Origin: Sphingopyxis sp. USTB-05 | GTDB lineage: Bacteria; Pseudomonadota; Alphaproteobacteria; Sphingomonadales; Sphingomonadaceae | Assembly (NCBI RefSeq): GCF_023822045.1 | Contig: NZ_CP084712.1 | Span: forward strand, 372,001-436,000 | Direction: 5' to 3' | Length of the DNA: 64,000 bases | In this document: positions 25,521 through 34,217 of the stretch, one piece after another | How the letters are laid out: each line of letters opens with the position of its first letter | How positions within the stretch are numbered: the first letter of the stretch is position 1 | Position numbers and translations under genes: made by a program | Notes under the pieces: model-generated | Told to the model about the DNA's origin: nothing | Database searches by the model: none | The model's input: only the letters and a program-made list of their open reading frames with translations

Positions 25521-26833
25521 TCCTTGGCGCGGTGCTGGCAGGCGGGCAGTCGCGGCGCTTCGGCAGCGACAAGGCGCTGGCGATGAGCCGCGGCGCGACC
25601 CTGCTAGAGCATGCCGTCGCGGCGTTGCAGGCGCAGTGCGACGCGGTGATCGTGGTGGGGCGTGCAAATGCGCAGTGCCACAACATCGATGACTGGCCGC
25701 AGGCGGGCGCCGGACCGCTCGGCGGCGTGGCGGCAGCGCTGCGATTCGGGCGCGAGGAGGGCTATTCTGCGGTCCTTACCTGCGGGGTCGACTGCCTCGA
25801 CTTGCCGCACGACCTAGCCGTCCGTCTGGCACCCGCGCCCGCCTATGTGGCCGAGCAACCGGTTGTCGGGCTTTGGCCTGTCGCAGCCGCCGAGGAAGCT
25901 GCCTCACGGGGCGCGGGCGAGGGCAGCCGGTCGATGCGCGCCTTCGCCGAGGCGGTCGCTGCGCGTCCGGTCAGCGTGCCGGCGATCCGCAACATCAACC
26001 GGCCCGAGGACCTGGCGGCCTCGGCCTCGCGCACGGCAGCGGCGCTTGAGGTGTCCTATGACGGCATGCCCGGTCGCCAGGTCCTGCGGCCGCTGGCCGA
26101 GGAAGTGCCGGTCGCGATCGAGGTGAACGGCGTCGCCTATGTCGTCATGATGGCATCGGCGAGCGACCTTGAGGACTTCGCGGCGGGTTTTGCGCTGTCC
26201 GAAGGGTTCATCACTGCTGCGGACGAGATCATCGAGGCGGCAACCGCGCGCGTCGAGCGTGGTGTGATCCTGCGGCTCACGCTCTCGCCCGAGCGCGCGG
26301 CGCCGCTGCACGATCGGGTGCGCATGCGCGTCAGCGAGGGCAGCTGCGGGCTATGCGGTCTCGAAAGCCTCGAGGAAGTGCTGCGCCCGCTCGCTCGGCT
26401 CGCGCCGACACCTGCGCCCGCGCCTGCGGCTATCGAACGGGCCTTGCTGGCGCTTGATCGCCATCAGACCGAGGGCCTGCGCACCGGAGCGATGCATGCC
26501 GCAGCGTTCTGCGACCGCGAGGGCTATATCCTCTGCCTGCGTGAGGATGTCGGGCGCCACAATGCGCTCGACAAGCTGTTTGGCGCCTTGGCCCGGCAGC
26601 GGATCAATCCGGCACGCGGCTTCGTGGTCGTGACTGCGCGGTGCAGCTATGAACTGGTCGAGAAGACGGTGCGCGCCCGCTGTCCGGTACTGGTGGCGAT
26701 TTCGGCCCCCACCAGCCTCGCGGTCGAACGCGCCCGCCAGGCCGGCCTGCACCTGATTGCACTGGCGCGGCGGGACACGATGCTGGTGTTCGAGCCCTGC
26801 GCGTTGGCGGAGGAGGGTCGCGATGCGGTATGA
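25517..26833 (+). CDS. MobA-FdhD fusion: molybdenum cofactor guanylyltransferase joined to formate dehydrogenase sulfurtransferase
   Basis: This 438-residue protein joins two maturation factors. Residues 1 to about 170 are MobA-like (ILGAVLAGGQSRRFGSDKAL, GAGPLGGVAAAL, NINRPEDL) and would attach GMP to molybdopterin. From about 180 onward it is FdhD-like. That part has the cysteine loop GSCGLCG, VGRHNALDKLFG and SYELVEKTVRARCP, the family that delivers sulfur to the cofactor of formate dehydrogenases. The joint is inside one continuous frame with no break. It sits between fdsB and fdsA and overlaps both (ATGA; 11 bases), which fits co-production with the enzyme it matures. In the classical fds operon these functions are separate genes (from memory). 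Confidence 0.92.
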   Translation: MILGAVLAGGQSRRFGSDKALAMSRGATLLEHAVAALQAQCDAVIVVGRANAQCHNIDDWPQAGAGPLGGVAAALRFGREEGYSAVLTCGVDCLDLPHDLAVRLAPAPAYVAEQPVVGLWPVAAAEEAASRGAGEGSRSMRAFAEAVAARPVSVPAIRNINRPEDLAASASRTAAALEVSYDGMPGRQVLRPLAEEVPVAIEVNGVAYVVMMASASDLEDFAAGFALSEGFITAADEIIEAATARVERGVILRLTLSPERAAPLHDRVRMRVSEGSCGLCGLESLEEVLRPLARLAPTPAPAPAAIERALLALDRHQTEGLRTGAMHAAAFCDREGYILCLREDVGRHNALDKLFGALARQRINPARGFVVVTARCSYELVEKTVRARCPVLVAISAPTSLAVERARQAGLHLIALARRDTMLVFEPCALAEEGRDAV

Positions 26834-29669
26834 ACGGCAGCCTGATCTCGGCACCCCCGAGGTCGTCAGCGATAGCACAGTGACGCTCTCCATCGACGGA
26901 CGCGAGGTCAGCGTCCCGGCAGGCACAAGTGTCGTGCGAGCAGCCGGCCTGGCCGGTGGCAGCATTCCCAAGCTATGCGCCAGCGACAACCTCGCAGCCT
27001 ACGGTTCGTGCCGCCTGTGCCTTGTCGAGATCGAGGGCGCGCGCGGCACGCCCGCTTCGTGCACCACCCCGGTTGCCGAGGGCATGGTGGTCCGTACCCA
27101 GACCCCGCACCTCCAAAAGCTGCGCAAGGGGGTGATGGAGCTCTACATCTCCGACCACCCGCTCGATTGCCTGACGTGCAGCGCCAACAACGACTGCGAG
27201 TTGCAGGATGCCGCCGCACAGGTGGGCCTGCGCGATGTGCGCTTTGGTTACGAGGGCGCAAACCACCTCGGCCTCGCGCCCGATACGTCCAACCCCTATT
27301 TCGATTTCGACCCCTCCAAGTGCATCGCCTGCTCGCGCTGCGTGCGCGCCTGCGACGAAGTACAGGGCACCTTCGCTCTGACGATGGAGGGCCGGGGCTT
27401 CGCCTCGATGATCAGCGCAGGGCAGGAGATCGACACCTTCTTCTCTAGCGACTGCGTCAGCTGCGGGGCCTGCGTGCAGGCCTGCCCGACCGCAACCTTA
27501 CAGGAGAAGGCCGTCACCGCGATCGGCAAGCCCGAACGCGCGGTGGTGACGACCTGCGCCTATTGCGGCGTGGGCTGCACTTTCCGCGCCGAGATGCGCG
27601 GGGAGCAATTGGTACGGATGGTGCCGTGGAAGGACGGCAAGGCCAACCGGGGCCATTCCTGCGTCAAGGGACGCTTTGCCTGGGGCTATGTCCACCATCA
27701 GGACCGGGTCCTTTCGCCCATGATCCGCGAGCGCGTGGACGAGCCGTGGCGCGAGGTTTCGTGGCAGGAGGCGATCGCCTTCACCGCGCGCCGGCTTCAG
27801 GCAATTAAGGCCGAGCACGGTGCGGGGGCGCTTGGCGGGATCACCTCCAGCCGCTGCACCAACGAGGAGACGTTCCTCGTCCAAAAACTGGTGCGTGCCG
27901 GGTTCGGATCGAACAATGTCGATACCTGTGCGCGGGTGTGCCACTCGCCGACCGGCTACGGCCTCAAGACCACCTTCGGCACCAGCGCGGGGACGCAGGA
28001 TTTCGACAGCGTGATGCAGGCCGACGTCATCCTCGTGATCGGCGCAAATCCGACCGACGCGCACCCCGTCTTCGCCTCGCGCATGAAGCGCCGCCTCAGG
28101 CAGGGCGCGAAGCTGATCGTGATCGACCCGCGCCGGATCGACCTGGTGAAGTCCCCGCATGTCGAGGCCGCGCACCACCTGCCGCTCCAGCCCGGCACCA
28201 ATGTCGCGGTGCTGACCGCGATGGCCCACGTCATCGTCAGCGATGGGCTGGTGGACGAGGCCTTCGTGCGCGAACGCTGCGATGTCGCTGCCTTTGGCGA
28301 CTGGGCCGCCTTCGTCGCCGATCCGCGCCATGCGCCCGAGACGCTCGAACCGGTGACGCGGGTTCCTGCCGCAGACCTGCGCGCAGCCGCCCGGCTGTAT
28401 GCCAACGGAGGCAATGCCGCGATCTACTACGGCCTCGGCGTCACCGAGCACAGCCAAGGCTCGTCAACCGTCATGGCCATCGCCAACCTCGCCATGGCGA
28501 CCGGCAATATCGGTCGCCCGGGTGTGGGCGTGAACCCCTTGCGCGGACAGAACAACGTGCAGGGCGCCTGCGACATGGGCAGTTTTCCGCACGAATTGCC
28601 CGGCTATCGCCACGTTTCCGATGAAGCCACCCGCGCATTGTTCGAGGCGGAATGGGGCGTGACGCTCGACCGCGAGCCGGGCTTGCGCATTCCGAACATG
28701 CTCGACGCCGCGCTCGATGGGTCATTCCGCGCGCTGTATGTGCAGGGCGAGGACATCCTCCAGTCCGATCCCAACACGCGCCTTGTGGCCGCGGGGCTCG
28801 CCGCGATGGAATGCGTCATTGTCCACGACCTGTTCCTGAACGAGACCGCGAACTACGCCCACGTCTTTCTGCCGGGCAGCACCTTCCTCGAAAAGAACGG
28901 CACCTTCACCAATGCGGAACGCCGCATCCAGCCGGTGCGCAAGGTGATGGAGCCCGCCAACGGCTACGAGGACTGGGAGGTGACGCAGCTCCTCGCGCAG
29001 GCGATGGGCATCGACTGGAACTACACGCACCCGCGCGAGATCATGGACGAGATCGCGCGCCTCACGCCGACCTTCGCGGGCGTCTCCTTCGACCGGCTCG
29101 ATCAATGCGGCTCGCTGCAATGGCCGGTCAACGAAGCCTTTCCCGATGGCGCGCCGGTGATGCATGTCGCGCAGTTCACAGGCGGCAAGGGCCGTTTCGT
29201 GGTGACCGACTATGTCCCCACCGACGAGAAGACCGGCCCGCGCTATCCGCTGCTGCTGACCACCGGGCGCATCCTCTCGCAATACAATGTCGGCGCGCAG
29301 ACCCGCCGCACCGGCAATGTCGCCTGGCATCCCGAAGACCGGCTCGAGATGCATGCCGTAGATGCCGAGAACCGCGGGCTCAAGGATGGTGACTGGGCGC
29401 GCCTGTCGAGCCGCACTGGAGAGACGACCTTGCGCATCACCGTGACCGAGCGCGTGGCGCCGGGCGTGGTCTACACCACCTTCCACCATCCCGCGACGCA
29501 GGCCAATGTCGTCACCACCGAGTTCAGCGACTGGGCCACCAATTGTCCGGAATACAAGGTGACGGCGGTGCAGGTGATGCCCTCCAACGGGCCGACCGAC
29601 TGGCAGGAGGATTACGAGGCGATGTCGCAACGCTCGCGCCGGATCGCGACTGCCGAGGAGGCCGAATAG
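26823..29669 (+). CDS. fdsA: NAD-dependent formate dehydrogenase alpha (molybdenum) subunit
   Basis: This 948-residue catalytic subunit oxidises formate to CO2. In order it has a [2Fe-2S] domain with C52, C63, C66, C80, then a NuoG-like cluster around DCLTCSANNDC (116-125). Two ferredoxin-type clusters follow: CIACSRCVRAC (167-177) and CVSCGACVQAC (211-221). The catalytic-domain cluster is CAYCGVGC with C280, and the molybdenum ligand Cys lies in VCHSPTGYG near residue 373. The C-terminal cofactor domain includes TTGRILSQYN. All expected iron-sulfur and Mo ligands are present, so it looks functional. The ATG at 26823 overlaps the previous gene by 11 bases. Confidence 0.95.
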   Translation: MRYERQPDLGTPEVVSDSTVTLSIDGREVSVPAGTSVVRAAGLAGGSIPKLCASDNLAAYGSCRLCLVEIEGARGTPASCTTPVAEGMVVRTQTPHLQKLRKGVMELYISDHPLDCLTCSANNDCELQDAAAQVGLRDVRFGYEGANHLGLAPDTSNPYFDFDPSKCIACSRCVRACDEVQGTFALTMEGRGFASMISAGQEIDTFFSSDCVSCGACVQACPTATLQEKAVTAIGKPERAVVTTCAYCGVGCTFRAEMRGEQLVRMVPWKDGKANRGHSCVKGRFAWGYVHHQDRVLSPMIRERVDEPWREVSWQEAIAFTARRLQAIKAEHGAGALGGITSSRCTNEETFLVQKLVRAGFGSNNVDTCARVCHSPTGYGLKTTFGTSAGTQDFDSVMQADVILVIGANPTDAHPVFASRMKRRLRQGAKLIVIDPRRIDLVKSPHVEAAHHLPLQPGTNVAVLTAMAHVIVSDGLVDEAFVRERCDVAAFGDWAAFVADPRHAPETLEPVTRVPAADLRAAARLYANGGNAAIYYGLGVTEHSQGSSTVMAIANLAMATGNIGRPGVGVNPLRGQNNVQGACDMGSFPHELPGYRHVSDEATRALFEAEWGVTLDREPGLRIPNMLDAALDGSFRALYVQGEDILQSDPNTRLVAAGLAAMECVIVHDLFLNETANYAHVFLPGSTFLEKNGTFTNAERRIQPVRKVMEPANGYEDWEVTQLLAQAMGIDWNYTHPREIMDEIARLTPTFAGVSFDRLDQCGSLQWPVNEAFPDGAPVMHVAQFTGGKGRFVVTDYVPTDEKTGPRYPLLLTTGRILSQYNVGAQTRRTGNVAWHPEDRLEMHAVDAENRGLKDGDWARLSSRTGETTLRITVTERVAPGVVYTTFHHPATQANVVTTEFSDWATNCPEYKVTAVQVMPSNGPTDWQEDYEAMSQRSRRIATAEEAE

Positions 29670-29670
29670 C

Positions 29671-29904
29671 ATGGATTTGGGTCGCCTGCGCCAGATGGCC
29701 GACCAGATCGCCCGCAACCTGGCGGTGCGGGGCGAGGAAGCGGCGGCGGCGGCCACGGCGGAGCACATCACCCGGTTCTGGGACCCTCGGATGCGCGCCG
29801 CAATCCTTGCCGATGACCGCGCGGCCCTGTCCCCTATAGCCCGCCGCGCAGTTGATCTTCTCGCCGCGCAAGCTACGCAGCACGCTCGCGGCGCGCCGGA
29901 TTAG
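29671..29904 (+). CDS. fdsD: Formate dehydrogenase delta subunit
   Basis: This 77-residue, alanine-rich small protein begins MDLGRLRQMADQIARNL and includes HITRFWDPRMRAAI, the FdsD pattern. It starts two bases after the fdsA stop. Delta subunits are needed for assembly or stability of the soluble NAD-linked formate dehydrogenase. Confidence 0.9.
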   Translation: MDLGRLRQMADQIARNLAVRGEEAAAAATAEHITRFWDPRMRAAILADDRAALSPIARRAVDLLAAQATQHARGAPD

Positions 29905-29935
29905 ACGCGCCGATTCCCAGAAACGAAAGCGAGCC

Positions 29936-30343
29936 ATGCCGAACGAGACACGCGACCTGATCGAAAGCTACTACGCTGCCTTCAACAAAGGCGATGCGGC
30001 CGGGATGCTGGACTGCCTGACCGAGGATGTCGCGCATGACATCAACCAGGGCGAGCGGCAGAGCGGCAAGGCGGCTTTCGCCGCTTTCCTTGTCCACATG
30101 GACCGCTGCTATCGTGAGCGGCTGACCGATATCGTCATCATGGTCGACGAGACGGGTCAGCGTGCGGCGGCGGAGTTCGTCGTGCATGGCCAATATCTTG
30201 TCACCGACGAGGGCCTGACGGAAGCACAGGGGCAGACCTATGTCCTTCCCGTGGGGGCCTTCTTCGATATCGCGGACGGCCGGATTGCGCGGGTTTCGGT
30301 TTACTACAACCTCGCCGACTGGACCCGTCAGGTCGCAGCGTGA
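29936..30343 (+). CDS. NTF2/SnoaL-like (ketosteroid isomerase-related) small protein
   Basis: This 135-residue protein has the NTF2-like fold: ESYYAAFNKGDAAGMLDCLT at the N-terminus and FFDIADGRIARVSVYYNLADW at the end. Such proteins serve as isomerases, cyclases or binding pockets; the role here is unknown. The start at 29936 is where similarity begins. Its stop overlaps the GNAT gene (GTGA), tying it to the formate dehydrogenase operon. The three last operon genes may act on a shared small metabolite (inference). Confidence 0.78.
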   Translation: MPNETRDLIESYYAAFNKGDAAGMLDCLTEDVAHDINQGERQSGKAAFAAFLVHMDRCYRERLTDIVIMVDETGQRAAAEFVVHGQYLVTDEGLTEAQGQTYVLPVGAFFDIADGRIARVSVYYNLADWTRQVAA

Positions 30344-30927
30344 CGCTGACGATTGGCATCCTGCGCGCGGCCGAACGCGCTGCGGCGCTGGGCAGCCTCG
30401 CGCAGCTGCGGATCGCCGTGTTCCGCGCCTACCCCTATCTCTACGACGGCACCGTCGCCGACGAGACCGCATACCTTGCCGACTTCTTCGGCTCGGATGA
30501 TGCGGTGCTGGTCGCCGCGCGCGACGGCGAGGCGATCATCGGGGCGGCCACGGCCTCGCCGATGCGCGATCAGGGAGAGGATTTTGGCGCGCAGTTTGCG
30601 GACGCTGGCTTCGATCCCGGGACGCTGTTCTACTTCGGCGAGTCCGTCCTGCTCCCGGAATATCGCGGGCGCGGGTTCGGCCATGCCTTCTTCGACGCGC
30701 GCGAGCAGGCGGCGCGTGAAGCGGGCGCGGGTGGCGCTGCCTTTGCCGCGGTCCTCCGCCCGGCTGATCACCCCGCGCGCCCTGCCGACTACCGTCCGCT
30801 CGATCCCTTTTGGCGCGCGCGCGGCTATGCGCCCGTCGATGGGCTGACGGTGGCGATGGACTGGAAGGAAGTTGGCGAAGACAGCTCGTCCGCCAAGGCC
30901 TTGCAGGTCTGGATGCGCCAATGGTGA
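30340..30927 (+). CDS. GNAT-family N-acetyltransferase
   Basis: This 195-residue protein has the acetyl-CoA binding signature PEYRGRGFGHAFFDAREQAA near residue 108, preceded by LFYFGESVLL. The acceptor is unknown. The GTG start overlaps the preceding stop (GTGA) and the gene overlaps the following amidase by seven bases. The C-terminal part (DPFWRARGYAPVDGL) resembles acetyltransferases acting on small molecules. Confidence 0.82.
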   Translation: MTLTIGILRAAERAAALGSLAQLRIAVFRAYPYLYDGTVADETAYLADFFGSDDAVLVAARDGEAIIGAATASPMRDQGEDFGAQFADAGFDPGTLFYFGESVLLPEYRGRGFGHAFFDAREQAAREAGAGGAAFAAVLRPADHPARPADYRPLDPFWRARGYAPVDGLTVAMDWKEVGEDSSSAKALQVWMRQW

Positions 30928-31820
30928 GCCCATTCCGCATCGCTGCGGCGCAATATCCCATCGAGGCGCTCGCTAGCTGGGAGGCCTATGCCGACAAGCT
31001 CACCCGCTGGGTCGGCGAGGCGGCCGAGGGCGGGGCATCCCTCCTGGTCTTCCCCGAATATGGCGCGATGGAGCTGGTCTCGCTCGAACCGGCCACGATG
31101 GGCGATCTGCAAGGTTCGATCGCCTTCGTCGCGGCGCTGCTGCCCGAGGTCGATGCGCTGCACGCCGAACTCGCGGCGCGCTTCGGGGTCCACATCCTCG
31201 CTGCGAGCGCGCCGTGGCAGGCACCGGACGGAAGGTTCCGCAACCGCGCACGCCTGTTTACGCCCGGCGGGATGGTGGGCGTGCAGGACAAGTTCATCAT
31301 GACCCGCTTTGAGCGGGAGGAGGGGGGCATCGTCGGCGGAGATTCACTCAACCTGTTCGACACCGCGCTTGGCCGGATTGGGGTGTGCATCTGCTACGAC
31401 AGCGAGTTCCCGCTGATCGCCCGCGCGCTGGTCGAAGCGGGGGCGGAGATCCTGCTCGTCCCCTCCTGCACCGACAGCCTGCACGGATATCACCGCGTGA
31501 GGATCGGATCGCAGGCAAGGGCGCTCGAAGGGCAGTGCTACACCGTGCAGTCACCCACCGTGGGCACAGCGGACTGGTCACCGGCGGTCGACGTCAATCG
31601 CGGGGCGGCGGCGGTTTACGGTCCGCCGGATTGCGGGTTTCCCGAGGACGGGGTAATTGCACAAGGTGTGCTTGACCAGCCGGGCTGGGTGTATGCCGAG
31701 GTCGATCTCGCTGCGGTCGGCATGGTGCGCGAAGATGGCAGCGTGCTCAATGTCGCGCATTGGCAGGAACAGTGCCCATTAGATCGCGCTCCGGACACCG
31801 TGGTCATCAGTTGCCATTAA
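30921..31820 (+). CDS. Carbon-nitrogen hydrolase (nitrilase-superfamily amidase)
   Basis: This 299-residue cytoplasmic hydrolase shows the Glu-Lys-Cys triad: E46 in PEYGAME, K124 in VQDKFIM and C158 in CICYDSEFP. The family hydrolyses amides, carbamoyl groups or nitriles; the substrate is not determined. The start at 30921 overlaps the GNAT stop; an upstream in-frame extension has no homology. It is the last gene of the formaldehyde/formate operon and is followed at once by insertion-sequence debris, so the original downstream genes may be lost. Confidence 0.88.
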   Translation: MVSPFRIAAAQYPIEALASWEAYADKLTRWVGEAAEGGASLLVFPEYGAMELVSLEPATMGDLQGSIAFVAALLPEVDALHAELAARFGVHILAASAPWQAPDGRFRNRARLFTPGGMVGVQDKFIMTRFEREEGGIVGGDSLNLFDTALGRIGVCICYDSEFPLIARALVEAGAEILLVPSCTDSLHGYHRVRIGSQARALEGQCYTVQSPTVGTADWSPAVDVNRGAAAVYGPPDCGFPEDGVIAQGVLDQPGWVYAEVDLAAVGMVREDGSVLNVAHWQEQCPLDRAPDTVVISCH

Positions 31821-31836
31821 GCTCAAGACTTATTGA

Positions 31837-32683
31837 TCACAGCCAGAAGAGCACGGTGGCGACCAGTGCGAGGGCGGAGAAGTAGACGGTTGGGCAACGG
31901 TCATATCGCGTTGCCACGCGGCGCCAGTCCTTCAGGCGGCCGAACATGATCTCGATGCGGTAACGCCGTTGGTCCCCCTGCTTATCGTTTTTGACGGGCA
32001 GAGATCGGGATTTGCGGCCTGGAATGCACGATCTAATGCTCTTTTTGCTCCAGGGCATCTTGGAAGCAGTCAGCGTCATAGCCGCGGTCGGTGAGCATGC
32101 ACTTGGCCTTGGGCAAATTGTCCCACCCGGCGCGCTTGTGCCGGGGCCGCAGCACGAATATCAAACCGGCGGACTCTCGTTATGACCGCGGGACCACCGG
32201 GGGCAGGTCATCGAGTAAGGCCGCGGCACCGGTATAATCGCTGACCTGGCCGGCCGTGACGAAGAAGCTCAAAGGGCGCCCATTTGCATCAGTCACGCCG
32301 TGCTACTTCCTATGCATATTGGCCTTGGTCCGTCCGATCAGGCGCTCGAGATCCCCTTTTACCTCAAAGCTGGAAGCCGCGCGGTGGACTTTGAGATAGG
32401 CTGCATCGATCATGACGGTCTGCGGTTCGGCTTTCTGGGCAGATAGACCTTCCATCATCTGAGTGAACACGTCCATCTCATCCAACCGTTTACAGAGATT
32501 ATACAATGTCTTATGCGGCCCGTATTCTCTGGGCGCATCCCGCCAGCGCAGGCCATTCCGGTTGACGAAGATGATCCCGCTGAGCACCCGCCGGTCGTCA
32601 ACTCGGGGCTCGCCGTGGCTCTTGGGGAAACATGGCGAAAGGCTCGCCATCTGCTCGTCTGTCAGCCAAGACAGGTCGCGCAT
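31837..32683 (-). pseudogene. Broken IS5-type transposase
   Basis: The N-terminal piece (start 32683, SWLTDEQMASLSPCFPKSHG through NGLRWRDAPREYGP) runs to 32303. A C-terminal piece (RYRIEIMFGRLKDWRRVATR, YDRC) lies at 31837-32079 in another frame. The middle part 32080-32302 is scrambled by frameshifts, so the transposase is inactive. I could not recognise terminal inverted repeats or a target duplication. It sits between the amidase and the aminotransferase. Confidence 0.8.
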
Positions 32684-32743
32684 GCCCAGTCTCCTCGCGG
32701 AGCCTGAATCACACCGGCATCAGTCAACGAATGGCTCCTGAGC

Positions 32744-34081
32744 CTAGCCAGTGGGTCTGGGTAGCCGTGAGAACACTCGGTCGAACCGCACCAGAGCTTC
32801 AGCGATATCCTCCTCCGACATGGTCCCCGAAATGTAGATCCGGCTGCCGGCGCCGATCGACAGGCCTTCCTCCATGCAGATCACGCGGAAGGTGGCGCGC
32901 CGGGCTGCATCGGCGGCTTCCAGTTCGGCCGGGGAATAGGCGGCATCGGCCCTGAGGAAATCGACGTAGATCTGGCCCCGCGGTCCTTGCAGGAACAGGT
33001 CGTCGTGGCCGTGCGCGGCAGCCATTTCGCGCAGCCCCTGCCTGAATCGGGTCTGGATGCGGTCGACATTGACAAACCATGCTCCGTTATCCTCTGCGAG
33101 GAGATCAAAGGTTGCGATCGCCGCCGCCATTCCCAAGGGGAAGCAGTTGAACGTACCGGCCCCAACAACCCTGCGATCGCTGAGAAGGCCCATAATATCG
33201 GCTCGGCCAGCCACAGCCGCGAATGGCAGTCCGGCAGCAATCGCCTTGCCATAGGTGGCGAGATCCGGCGTTACGCCAAACAACTTCTGTGCGCCGCCCA
33301 GATCCACCCGAAAGCCCGTAATCACCTCGTCGAAGCACAGCAGAACGCCGAAGCGATTGCAAAGCTTGCGAACCGCTTCGAGATAGCCCGGGCGGGGCGG
33401 GCAACCACCGAAGTTGCACATGATCGGTTCCATATGCACCAGGGCGATCTGGTCGCCGTACCGCTCCAGCAACGCTTCCAGCGCATCTGCATCGTTCCAT
33501 TTGATCTTGTATTGGTCGAGGAGTGCCACCGGTGATCGACCTTCGGTAGACGTATTGAAGCCGCCCGCAGTTCCCGGAAGATCGATTGGGTGTGGCGGTG
33601 CGTCTGGGTCGGGGTTGATTGATCCACCCAGAACACTGTCCATCCAGCCGTGATAGTGGCCATCGAAACGGAGCACGTAAGGCCGGTTCGTGAATGCCCG
33701 AGCAAGGCGGAACACGAGCTGCACGACCTCGGATCCTGACAGGCCGTATTTAACCAGTTCCGCGCAAGGTATCGCGCTGGACATGCGCTCGCCGAGCTCG
33801 ACTTCGAGCGGCGAGTAGAACTGGCCGGGTAAGGGGGACGGCAGCGTTCGGAGCTGGGCATCGACTGCCGCGATCCAAGGCTGATACCCGTGACCGAAGA
33901 TCAAAGGGCCCATGGTCAGGGCGAGGTCGATATAGTCTCGACCCTCAACATCGAAGATGCGGTGGCCGGCCGCGCGCTGTGCGAAAATGGGTGCAATCGG
34001 CAATGCGGGCGCGAGGTTGCTCTGTGGACCAGTCAGTACTCTTGCTGCCCGATGCGCCCAGTCTGCGTTGGTGTTTGCCAT
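32744..34081 (-). CDS. PLP-dependent class III aminotransferase (glutamate-1-semialdehyde aminomutase-like)
   Basis: This 445-residue fold-type I aminotransferase has HYHGWMDSVLGG, LVHMEPIMCNFGG, LLCFDEVITGFRV and a PLP-lysine region ATYGKAIAAGLP. It resembles the glutamate-1-semialdehyde aminomutase branch, but such relatives often act as transaminases on omega- or beta-amino acids or keto acids. The substrate is unknown. AGAGG precedes the ATG. Paired GTATAC palindromes lie directly upstream, shared with receptor 1 and the MFS transporter, so it likely belongs to the same regulon. The M24 gene lies upstream on the same strand. Confidence 0.87.
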   Translation of the reverse strand: MANTNADWAHRAARVLTGPQSNLAPALPIAPIFAQRAAGHRIFDVEGRDYIDLALTMGPLIFGHGYQPWIAAVDAQLRTLPSPLPGQFYSPLEVELGERMSSAIPCAELVKYGLSGSEVVQLVFRLARAFTNRPYVLRFDGHYHGWMDSVLGGSINPDPDAPPHPIDLPGTAGGFNTSTEGRSPVALLDQYKIKWNDADALEALLERYGDQIALVHMEPIMCNFGGCPPRPGYLEAVRKLCNRFGVLLCFDEVITGFRVDLGGAQKLFGVTPDLATYGKAIAAGLPFAAVAGRADIMGLLSDRRVVGAGTFNCFPLGMAAAIATFDLLAEDNGAWFVNVDRIQTRFRQGLREMAAAHGHDDLFLQGPRGQIYVDFLRADAAYSPAELEAADAARRATFRVICMEEGLSIGAGSRIYISGTMSEEDIAEALVRFDRVFSRLPRPTG

Positions 34082-34096
34082 GGTGGCCTCTGATCC

Positions 34097-34179
34097 TAGT
34101 ATACCAAATGGGTTGCTAGTTGCGAATTATCGTCATGTAAACGTCAACTACGCCCTCCCATGCCGATGTTAGTATACTA
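34097..34179. promoter_or_regulatory. Paired palindromic operators upstream of the aminotransferase
   Basis: TAGTATACCA (34097-34106) and TAGTATACTA (34170-34179, perfect palindrome) are centred 73 bp apart, about seven helical turns. A TTGACG hexamer reads on the minus strand at 34147-34142 between them. The gene-proximal site is centred about 20 bases before the ATG, the same distance as at receptor 1. Confidence 0.62.
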
Positions 34180-34217
34180 TTGACTGCAATCAGGGCAAAG
34201 CTGAGCGGTCTGGCCGC

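Noticed and set aside
26823..29669. Possible membrane-bound formate dehydrogenase (FdnG/FdoG type)
   Set aside because: There is no Tat signal. The NuoG-like N-terminal clusters and the adjacent fdsG/fdsB diaphorase genes identify the soluble NAD-linked type.
31821..32743. Terminal inverted repeats of the IS5 remnant
   Set aside because: Comparison of the two flanks gave no convincing matching ends, so element borders are not claimed.
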